From Actinomycetota bacterium (lineage in GTDB: Bacteria > Actinomycetota > Acidimicrobiia > IMCC26256 > PALSA-610): DNA of 11,195 nucleotides. The position numbers and the translations under genes are program-made. The DNA lies in assembly GCA_030839105.1 (NCBI GenBank), contig JAUZEI010000283.1, positions 1-11,195 of the forward strand, read 5' to 3'. The notes beneath the pieces are model-generated. The model was not told the DNA's origin and did not search any database. It saw only the letters and a list, made by a program, of their open reading frames with translations. Shown in pieces: positions 6,438-11,195 of this stretch; within the stretch, counting starts at the first letter, position 1, and each line of letters begins with the position of its first letter.

Positions 6438-6895
6438 CCGCCGAGCGCGGTTGTGGCCGCCGCGAACGCCGCTTGGTGATCGGTGTGCTGCTGTTTGGTG
6501 GTCGTCGCGAACGTCTGCACGACCTTGGGCAGCGACCCGGCGAACGAGAGATGCAACGCGGCGTCGTACGTCGCGACCGCGAGGATCTCGATCGATGTTG
6601 CCGTTTGCAACATCTGGACGTCGGCGCTCTGGTCGGCGAACGCGGGACGAGCCATCAAGGCGAGCAATGCGCCGCCGACTCCGGCCGCCGCCAGCGCCTT
6701 GCCTCCACCGATGCCACGGGCGAGGAGTGCGCGGCGCTCGGCGCCGGCCTCCGTGTCCTGCTCGGGAGTAATGCCGCTCTCCCGACCCGTCTCGACGAGC
6801 TCCGCGAGGGCGGTGCGTGTCGTCTGCATCGAGTCACTGTGCAGGTCGTTCGATTCCTCGATCAGCGCACCGAAGGCGCGCTCGTCGACAGTCAT
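6062..6895 (-). CDS. Tat-exported ferritin-like protein (first gene of operon)
   Basis: This 277-residue protein has a hydrophilic N-terminal region (1-52), then a twin-arginine signal with R54-R55 and a hydrophobic run to about residue 81. A likely signal-peptidase site follows ARPAFA (after A87), so the mature protein would be soluble outside the membrane. The mature part is a ferritin-like four-helix domain (Ferritin_2-like, about 92-232) with candidate ligands E103 (SIEILAVATY), H137/H140 (QQHTDH), E188 (TLEMGAAETY) and E218/H221 (VEAQH). A tail of about 45 residues, rich in Pro and Ala, follows. Metal binding is a family inference. The ATG at 6895 has a strong GGAAGGA 5 bases upstream, and its stop overlaps the next start as GTGA. 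It is the intact parent of the hybrid gene's C-terminal half. Confidence 0.85.
   Translation of the reverse strand: MTVDERAFGALIEESNDLHSDSMQTTRTALAELVETGRESGITPEQDTEAGAERRALLARGIGGGKALAAAGVGGALLALMARPAFADQSADVQMLQTATSIEILAVATYDAALHLSFAGSLPKVVQTFATTTKQQHTDHQAAFAAATTALGGKAQTMPDPVLLDVVNKAKPKLTGPVPLVELAITLEMGAAETYVAFVTTLSDKNARNTTASIMGVEAQHVAVLNAVKALVGAGHPELIALPPALDKLPAAAGSVGFPDAFYPYDMARAADEGAVK
6073..6079 (-). promoter_or_regulatory. Ribosome binding site inside the first ferritin-like gene for the hybrid gene
   Basis: GAAGGAG on the minus strand lies 7 bases before the GTG at 6065, within the last codons of the upstream gene. It is identical to the site at 5486-5492. Confidence 0.75.
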
Positions 6896-6900
6896 AGGGA

Positions 6901-6907
6901 TCCTTCC
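6901..6907 (-). promoter_or_regulatory. Ribosome binding site of the ferritin-like operon
   Basis: GGAAGGA on the minus strand is 5 bases before the ATG at 6895. A real 5' leader is therefore expected, unlike the leaderless-looking genes around it. I could not place the promoter with confidence in 6908-7000. Confidence 0.7.
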
Positions 6908-6947
6908 GGCTCAGTGGTCTGCGAACGCCCCTACTACGGAGCCGAGC

Positions 6948-6968
6948 GGCCGTGCGGATGACACGGCC
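6948..6968. promoter_or_regulatory. Inverted repeat, candidate operator between ferritin operon and ATP-grasp gene
   Basis: GGCCGTG-N7-CACGGCC is a perfect dyad with 7-bp arms. It lies about 53 bases from the ferritin operon start and 47 bases before the ATP-grasp start, in a position from which one regulator could act on both divergent genes. No regulator gene is adjacent, so its partner is unknown. Confidence 0.4.
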
Positions 6969-7003
6969 CGACAAACTGCCGGAGCGCGCGGCGGGCAGCT
7001 TCA

Positions 7004-7009
7004 TAGCCT
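7004..7009 (+). promoter_or_regulatory. TAGCCT -10-like element, probable leaderless start
   Basis: TAGCCT lies 6 bases before the ATG at 7016, and no Shine-Dalgarno sequence is present. The spacing favours the ATG at 7016 over the adjacent in-frame GTG at 7013. Confidence 0.42.
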
Positions 7010-7015
7010 TGCGTG

Positions 7016-8404
7016 ATGGACGCGCTGCACGACCTGGTCCGAGCCCAGCTGCGCTCGGTATTCGGCGGGCGGTCGGTGATCATCGCGGGTGGGATGGCAG
7101 TGGCTGCAGTGAAACCCGTAGAGCACCTGCGGCGCCTCGGCGCCACGCGGTTCCTCGTGATCGCGAGTGGTGCGGGTACCGGTCTCGTCCCGAAGGGACA
7201 CGACGTCGAGGTCGTCGTTCGCAACGTCGCGCCGACCGACGACCTCGTCGCAAGTTTCCGCGACGACGAACGTGAGCTCGTGCAACCCTCTGCCGACGTG
7301 CTCGACGCGGTCGCGCGTTTCGATCCGCACGGCGACGCGATCGTGATGGTTCCGCCGTTCCTCGACGTGCGATCGTTCGGCGACCGCCCCGCCTTCGGCG
7401 CGCGCCGGTCGGAGTGGGTGGCGATCGAGGACAAGACGATTGCCGACCAGTGGTTCGACAAGATCGGTGTCCCCCGTCCGCACTCCCACGTCGTCCCCGC
7501 CGATCCGCAGTCGATCGCGGGAGCCGTCGAGGCGCTCGACCGGGGCGCGGGAACCGTGTGGGCGGGCGATGCTCGCGAAGGCTTCAACGGTGCGGGCGAA
7601 TGTGTCCGCTGGGTCGTCGACGAGAACGATCGACAGGCCGCGTTGGAGTTTCTGGGCAAGCGCTGCGACCGGGTCCGCGTCGCGCCATTCGTCGACGGTG
7701 TGCCGTGCAGCATCCACGGCTTCGTCGTGGACGACGGTGTTGCCGTGTTTCGCCCGGTCGAGCTCGTCACGTTGCGGTCGGCCGAGTCGCCGCGCTTGCG
7801 GTTCTGCGGTTGCGCGACGTTCTTCGACCCCCCGGCCGACGTCGTCGAGACGATGAGGTGTGCTGCGACGCGTGTGGGCGAGCACCTGCGCGCGACGGTC
7901 GGGTACCGCGGCGCGTTCACGCTCGACGGCATCGCGGCGGCCGACGGCTGGGTCGCGACCGAATGCAACCCCCGCTTCGGGGCCGGACTCGGTTACGTCG
8001 AGGCCGCACTCCCCGAGTTGGGTCTGATGATCTTGCACCACGCCGTGGTCGAGGGAGTCGCCGACGTCCCGAGCGCGGCGCTGGAGAGTGTGGTCGTCGC
8101 GGCGGGGACACGAGTGCGATGGGGGAACGCGGGCACGGCAGTAGCGGCTCAATTCGACGAGACGTCGACGGTGTCACTCGTCGGCGGTGCCGACGGTTTC
8201 CGGCGCGCGAAAGGCGACGAACCGGCCGACGCGAAGTTGTCGTACGGTCCCGGTCGATCGGGTGGCCACGTCCGGCTCGAGCTGGATGCGACGCGGACGC
8301 CGACCGGTCCGCCGATCGCCCCGATCGCAGTTGCCGGATTCGCCTTCGCCGAGTCCGAGCTCGGGGTAGGGCTCGCCCCGCTCGGCCCCGCCCCGCAACT
8401 CTGA
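7016..8404 (+). CDS. ATP-grasp domain protein, substrate unknown
   Basis: This protein (462 aa from the ATG at 7016) has an ATP-grasp fold. Residues 18-112 look like a Rossmann-type pre-ATP-grasp domain (SVIIAGGMAVAAVKP, TRFLVIASGAG). The ATP-grasp core runs from about 137 (IEDKTIADQWFDKIGVPRP) through VRVAPFVDGVPCSIHGF (220-236) to GYRGAFTLDGI (296-306) and ATECNPRFGAG (314-324), where E316 and N318 are the expected magnesium ligands. About 120 residues follow, with a glycine-rich stretch and no recognised domain. Family members ligate a carboxylate to an amine or thiol through an acyl-phosphate. The acceptor cannot be inferred, and no partner biosynthesis genes are adjacent. It is transcribed divergently from the ferritin-like operon and ends in a repeat-bearing convergent intergenic region. 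An in-frame GTG at 7013 is an alternative start. Confidence 0.82.
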   Translation: MDALHDLVRAQLRSVFGGRSVIIAGGMAVAAVKPVEHLRRLGATRFLVIASGAGTGLVPKGHDVEVVVRNVAPTDDLVASFRDDERELVQPSADVLDAVARFDPHGDAIVMVPPFLDVRSFGDRPAFGARRSEWVAIEDKTIADQWFDKIGVPRPHSHVVPADPQSIAGAVEALDRGAGTVWAGDAREGFNGAGECVRWVVDENDRQAALEFLGKRCDRVRVAPFVDGVPCSIHGFVVDDGVAVFRPVELVTLRSAESPRLRFCGCATFFDPPADVVETMRCAATRVGEHLRATVGYRGAFTLDGIAAADGWVATECNPRFGAGLGYVEAALPELGLMILHHAVVEGVADVPSAALESVVVAAGTRVRWGNAGTAVAAQFDETSTVSLVGGADGFRRAKGDEPADAKLSYGPGRSGGHVRLELDATRTPTGPPIAPIAVAGFAFAESELGVGLAPLGPAPQL

Positions 8405-8407
8405 CCC

Positions 8408-8429
8408 AAATCCTGCCCACTGTTGGCAG
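8408..8429. repeat. 22-bp intergenic repeat, copy 1
   Basis: This 22-bp unit recurs exactly at 8452-8473. It contains a short dyad CTGCC-N7-GGCAG. It lies 4 bases after the stop of the ATP-grasp gene, in the convergent region that ends at 8532. Confidence 0.9.
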
Positions 8430-8451
8430 CGAAACGGGCGCCACGCGCCTG

Positions 8452-8475
8452 AAATCCTGCCCACTGTTGGCAGGA
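8452..8475. repeat. 22-bp intergenic repeat, copy 2, with extended hairpin
   Basis: This is an exact second copy 44 bases from the first. Here the dyad extends to 7-bp arms, TCCTGCC-N7-GGCAGGA. An A-run follows on the plus strand; read on the minus strand the hairpin is followed by TTTC. It could form a weak terminator for the dehydrogenase gene coming from the right, or be a protein-binding dyad. Confidence 0.85.
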
Positions 8476-8495
8476 AAAAGAGCGTGAGGCGCGCG

Positions 8496-8510
8496 AATCC
8501 TGCCAACACG
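8496..8510. repeat. Degenerate third copy of the intergenic repeat, probably inverted
   Basis: AATCCTGCC recurs 43 bases after copy 2. The following bases (CCTGCCAACA then CGGG) match the reverse complement of the repeat better than the direct form, so this looks like a partial inverted copy. The rest of 8405-8532 holds no gene. Confidence 0.5.
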
Positions 8511-8532
8511 GGTCGAGTGGGTGGCGGATCGG

Positions 8533-9429
8533 TTACGGGAGGTTCGATCGAGTGCGGACGATCTTGCCCAGGGCGGAGAAGTCCTCGCGTCCGTAGCCGG
8601 CTTCAACGGCGGCGGCGAGCACGGGCTGTACGAGCTCGGCGCTGGACGCTGCGATGCCGACACGCGCGGACTCGCGTAACACGAGATCGACGTCCTTCGC
8701 CATGAGGGCGGTCATGAAGCCCGGCTTCCAGCCGTTCGACGCCGGGGTGTCGGGTCGAGCCCCCTCGAACGGGATGCGCGTGCGGATCGCGTTGCAGTCG
8801 CCGGTCGCATGCGTCATCACCTCGTGCACGACGTTCAGGTCGACGCCTTCCTTGACCGCGAGTGCACACGCTTCCGACACCGCGAGCATCTGCGCCGCGT
8901 AGACGAGCTGGTTGCACAGCTTCACGATCTGTCCGAAACCCGGCCCGCCTGCGTGCACGATGAGCTGCGCGAACGGTTCGAGCGCGGGCCGCGCGGTTGC
9001 GAGCACCGCGGCCTCGCCGCCGACCATGACCGTGAGCGTCCCGCGCTCGGCGCCGATCGAACCGCCCGACAGTGGCGCGTCGAGATACGACGCTCCTGTA
9101 GCCGAGACCCGCTCGTGTTGCTCGCGCTCGACCTCGGGGTCGATCGTCGACGTGTCGACGACGGTCTTCCCGGCGCCGAGGGCGGGAAGCGCGGCATCGA
9201 TCACCTCGACCACGTCGGGGGAGTCCGGGACGCACAACAAGGTGATGTCACTCGCGGCGACGACCGCGCCCGGATCGACTCCGTCGCGCGCACCCGCCGC
9301 GATCGCGGCGTCGATCGGCGGCCGGCTCCGTGACGCGACCGTGACATCGTGGCCCGCGCCGAGCAGGTGGCGCACCATGGGCAAACCCATCGCGCCGAGC
9401 CCTATGAATCCGATCTGCATGCGAGGCAT
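8533..9429 (-). CDS. NAD(P)-dependent beta-hydroxyacid dehydrogenase family oxidoreductase
   Basis: This 298-residue protein has the complete family layout. The N-terminal dinucleotide-binding motif is GFIGLGAMGLPM (7-18). Substrate-binding D-A-P-L-S-G-G (117-123) is followed by GTLTVMVGG (130-138). The catalytic lysine K170 lies in GQIVKLCNQL with N173, and K245-D246 in FMTALMAKDVDL bind cofactor or substrate. Relatives include 3-hydroxyisobutyrate dehydrogenase and tartronate semialdehyde reductase. They oxidise or reduce short beta-hydroxyacids in the cytoplasm, and the exact substrate is not determined by these motifs. S34-R35 after the second strand (VASRSRP) suggests NADP preference (tentative). 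The ATG at 9429 lies 8 bases after a TAGCGT element; a second ATG at 9420 would remove only three residues. It is divergent from the ThuA-hydrolase operon, so a linked catabolic role is plausible. Confidence 0.9.
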   Translation of the reverse strand: MPRMQIGFIGLGAMGLPMVRHLLGAGHDVTVASRSRPPIDAAIAAGARDGVDPGAVVAASDITLLCVPDSPDVVEVIDAALPALGAGKTVVDTSTIDPEVEREQHERVSATGASYLDAPLSGGSIGAERGTLTVMVGGEAAVLATARPALEPFAQLIVHAGGPGFGQIVKLCNQLVYAAQMLAVSEACALAVKEGVDLNVVHEVMTHATGDCNAIRTRIPFEGARPDTPASNGWKPGFMTALMAKDVDLVLRESARVGIAASSAELVQPVLAAAVEAGYGREDFSALGKIVRTRSNLP

Positions 9430-9437
9430 GCGGGTTG

Positions 9438-9443
9438 ACGCTA
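9438..9443 (-). promoter_or_regulatory. TAGCGT -10-like element of the dehydrogenase gene
   Basis: On the minus strand TAGCGT lies 8 bases before the ATG at 9429, with no Shine-Dalgarno sequence. It faces away from the element at 9451-9456 in the same 35-bp gap. Confidence 0.4.
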
Positions 9444-9450
9444 CTGCGGC

Positions 9451-9456
9451 TACCTT
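9451..9456 (+). promoter_or_regulatory. TACCTT -10-like element of the ThuA operon
   Basis: TACCTT lies 8 bases before the ATG at 9465, with no Shine-Dalgarno sequence. Its -35 region would overlap the divergent dehydrogenase promoter or coding start. Confidence 0.38.
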
Positions 9457-9464
9457 GCCGCGTC

Positions 9465-10160
9465 ATGGCTGAATCGCTGCTGTTCGTGACCCAGGTCGCG
9501 CCTTATCGCGACGGCCCGGCAGGCGTTCACGGCGTGCTCGATCAGGCGGCGGTCGGTGTCGGGCAGATCGCGGAGATGCACGGACTGCGCGCCCAACGCG
9601 TCGGCGATGTGCGTGACGTTTCCGTCGACGCGATCACCGGCGCCCGCGCGCTCGTGCTCTTCACGATCGGCGAGACGCCGTGGAGCGTGGAGCAACAGAG
9701 CGCCATCGTCGAGGGGGTGCGCGGCGGGCGTCTCGCCATCTGCGCGATCCACTCCGCGACCGACGCGTGCTACGGCTGGGACGAGTACGGCGAGATCGTC
9801 GGCGCGCGCTTCGACGGTCATCCCTGGACGCAGACGTTCGTCGCCGACGTGCTCGATCCGACCCATCCCGCGTGCGCGCACCTCGGAACCGACTGGCGCT
9901 GGCACGACGAGGTGTACCAGTTCCGCGACCTGCGTCCCGACGCGCAGGTCCTGTTGCGGGTGCGCGACGGTGAGCTCGATCTCTCCGCGTCCGGCGCCCG
10001 TGCGCCCTCGTTCGGGTACCCGCTGTCGTGGTGTTTCGCGGAGGGCGACGGCCGGGTGTTCTCCTCCAGCCTCGGTCACTTCCCGTCGGCCTGGGAGTCG
10101 CCCGCGTATCTCCGTCATCTCGCGGGCGGCCTCGGCTGGGCGCTCGGCGAGCAGGCGTGA
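9465..10160 (+). CDS. ThuA-like (glutamine amidotransferase-fold) protein
   Basis: This 231-residue protein resembles the ThuA/trehalose-utilisation family, which has a class I glutamine amidotransferase-like fold. Recognisable parts are LLFVTQVAPYRD (5-16), AICAIHSATDACYGWDEY (91-108) with the family histidine H96, IVGARFDGHP (111-120), HDEVYQF (147-153) and GRVFSSSLGHFPSAW (196-210). Family members occur in sugar and carbohydrate-derived catabolic operons, and their biochemical activity is poorly defined. No signal peptide is seen. A TTG at 9435 would add ten residues, but the ATG at 9465 is preferred because ThuA homologues begin close to the first strand and the upstream bases hold a promoter-like element. 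The stop overlaps the next start as GTGA, indicating translational coupling to the hydrolase. Confidence 0.85.
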   Translation: MAESLLFVTQVAPYRDGPAGVHGVLDQAAVGVGQIAEMHGLRAQRVGDVRDVSVDAITGARALVLFTIGETPWSVEQQSAIVEGVRGGRLAICAIHSATDACYGWDEYGEIVGARFDGHPWTQTFVADVLDPTHPACAHLGTDWRWHDEVYQFRDLRPDAQVLLRVRDGELDLSASGARAPSFGYPLSWCFAEGDGRVFSSSLGHFPSAWESPAYLRHLAGGLGWALGEQA

Positions 10161-11155
10161 GCCGGACCCGCAACTTCTCGAACTGGGCGTACTGGCGACT
10201 GCAACTCGAGCAGAACGGCGCCGCCTCCCCGCCGGCTCCGGCCGATCTCGGCGAGTGGCGGACGCGCACGCGGGCGCGACTCGCCGATCTCCTCGGCCCG
10301 CATCCGTCGCCGGTCCCGCTCGACCTCGAGACGACCGAGGAGGTCGACTGCGGCGACTATTCGCGGGCGCGGGTCGTGTTCGACGTCGAAGCGACGATGT
10401 CGGTGCCGGCGTATCTGCTCGTCCCGCACGCGCGGCGCGATGCGCCTCCCGGCCCGGCGGTGCTCGCGGTGCACGGGCACGGGCCGGGAAAGTCGGTCAT
10501 CTGCGGCACCGAAGCCGGCCCTCCCGACGAAGCCTACGCACACCAACTCGCGCAACTCGGCTACGTGGTGCTCGCGCCCGACATGCGCGGTTTCGGAGAA
10601 CGCTCCGACTGGATGCCCGACAACATGTATCACTGCGACTGGGATCTCGTCTGCGCCACGATGTCGGGCATCGTGCCGCTGGAGCGCAACCTCTGGGACC
10701 TCCGGTGTGCGCTCGACGTGCTGAGTGCGCACCCACTCGTCGACCCGGCCCGAATCGCGGCCGCGGGCCTCTCGTTCGGCGGCACGTGCACACTCCTCCT
10801 GGCCGCGCTCGACGATCGCATCCGCGCCGCGGTGGTGTCCGGTTACCTGTCGTCGTGGGCAGCCGCGCACACCGTCCCTTTCAATATGTGCGGCTCGCAG
10901 GTGATGCCGGGTCAACTCGGCGCGCTGGAGCACCTCGACATCGCCGCGCTCATCGCACCGCGCCCACTGCTCGTCGAGTCGGGAACCGACGACATGATCT
11001 TCCCCGCCGACGTCGCCCGCACGACAGTTGTTCGACTGGGCGACGTGTACGCGCGCCTGGGAGCGCCCGACGGGTCTCTCGTCCATGGCGTGTTCGAAGG
11101 CGACCACCGCTGGTACGGCACCGACGTACCGGCATTCCTGGAGAGGTGGCTGTGA
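10157..11155 (+). CDS. Alpha/beta hydrolase (dienelactone-hydrolase/acetylxylan-esterase-like)
   Basis: This 332-residue protein has an alpha/beta-hydrolase core after an N-terminal region of about 75 residues (NFSNWAYWRLQ near the start). Features in order are the oxyanion loop VHGHGPGKS (105-113), PDMRGFGERSDW (141-152), the nucleophile elbow G204-L-S-F-G-G with S206, the acid in ESGTDDMIFP (D278 or D279), and the histidine in EGDHRWY (H317). The layout resembles the Abhydrolase_7 and acetylxylan-esterase-like groups, which act on esters or lactones. No secretion signal is present. The GTG at 10157 is chosen because it makes a GTGA overlap with the ThuA stop; the frame is open back to 10028 inside that gene. 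The next gene overlaps in the same way at 11152. The substrate is unknown; operon context suggests a carbohydrate or acid derivative. Confidence 0.85.
   Translation: MSRTRNFSNWAYWRLQLEQNGAASPPAPADLGEWRTRTRARLADLLGPHPSPVPLDLETTEEVDCGDYSRARVVFDVEATMSVPAYLLVPHARRDAPPGPAVLAVHGHGPGKSVICGTEAGPPDEAYAHQLAQLGYVVLAPDMRGFGERSDWMPDNMYHCDWDLVCATMSGIVPLERNLWDLRCALDVLSAHPLVDPARIAAAGLSFGGTCTLLLAALDDRIRAAVVSGYLSSWAAAHTVPFNMCGSQVMPGQLGALEHLDIAALIAPRPLLVESGTDDMIFPADVARTTVVRLGDVYARLGAPDGSLVHGVFEGDHRWYGTDVPAFLERWL
11140..11146 (+). promoter_or_regulatory. Ribosome binding site inside the hydrolase gene for the next gene
   Basis: GGAGAGG lies 5 bases before the GTG at 11152, within the last codons of the hydrolase gene. 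It supports the overlapping GTG as a real start. Confidence 0.6.
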
Positions 11156-11195
11156 CCACGATCGACGACCGCCTCAATGCTCTGGGTCTCGTGCT
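11152..11195 (+). CDS. Start of a downstream operon gene (partial; perhaps RidA-like)
   Basis: A GTG overlapping the hydrolase stop as GTGA opens a frame that runs off the window. The visible residues are MTTIDDRLNALGLV. A Shine-Dalgarno sequence GGAGAGG lies 5 bases upstream. The opening (T-T-I-D-D-R-L-N-A-L-G) resembles the N-terminus of many RidA/YjgF-family proteins, which often start with a short helix of the form EERLAALG. Fourteen residues are too few to assign a family, so this is a guess. Confidence 0.5.
   Translation, partial: MTTIDDRLNALGLV

Noticed and set aside
8408..8510. The repeat cluster as a CRISPR array
   Set aside because: Only two full copies, spacers of about 22 bp that are too short, an internal dyad in the repeat, and no cas genes in the window.
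9435..9464. TTG at 9435 as the ThuA start
   Set aside because: It would add ten residues across the likely promoter hexamer; the ATG at 9465 starts directly before the first beta strand.

Overview
This window is high-GC bacterial chromosome with strong G/C preference at third codon positions. Two enzymes point to Actinomycetota: a mycothiol-dependent maleylpyruvate isomerase-family protein and an MptB-type polyprenol-phosphomannose mannosyltransferase. The gene-start architecture (leaderless-looking starts mixed with Shine-Dalgarno starts) fits this phylum. A deep-branching actinobacterium such as Acidimicrobiia is a guess, not shown. No RNA genes, CRISPR arrays, insertion sequences or phage genes were seen.

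Layout. (1) 1-331: the C-terminal end of a membrane protein (+), convergent with a 58-residue KOW-domain protein (-). (2) 439-2078: a mycothiol-dependent enzyme and a patatin-like phospholipase (both +). (3) 2088-4545: a membrane-anchored lysozyme-fold protein and MptB (both -), each with its own promoter-like element. (4) 4654-6895: a three-gene operon (-) of Tat-exported ferritin-like proteins. (5) 7016-8404: an ATP-grasp protein of unknown substrate (+), divergent from the ferritin operon across an intergenic region that carries a perfect 7-bp-arm inverted repeat. (6) 8405-8532: a convergent intergenic region with copies of a dyad-containing repeat. (7) 8533-9429: a beta-hydroxyacid dehydrogenase (-), divergent from (8) 9465-11195: a ThuA-like protein, an alpha/beta hydrolase and the start of a third gene, all coupled by 4-base GTGA overlaps.

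The most notable object is the ferritin-like operon. A 587-bp segment is present twice in exact tandem (about 5264-5850 and 5851-6437) with no indels. It runs from the middle of the first gene, across the gene junction, to just after the twin-arginine motif of the last gene. Both breakpoints lie in the same 11-bp word (GCGCTCGGCGG). The duplication created a third, chimeric gene in the middle: the Tat-type N-terminus of the downstream lipoprotein joined to the C-terminal half of the upstream ferritin-like protein. By eye the copies differ at about 39 of 587 bases but only 7 of 196 residues, so the chimera looks maintained rather than decaying. It keeps only two of the four bundle helices.

A second theme is transcription start architecture. 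Most genes that begin a transcription unit lack a Shine-Dalgarno sequence. They have instead a TANNNT hexamer (usually TAGCNT) 6-8 bases before the start codon, as expected for leaderless mRNAs. The KOW gene and the ferritin genes use clear Shine-Dalgarno sequences.
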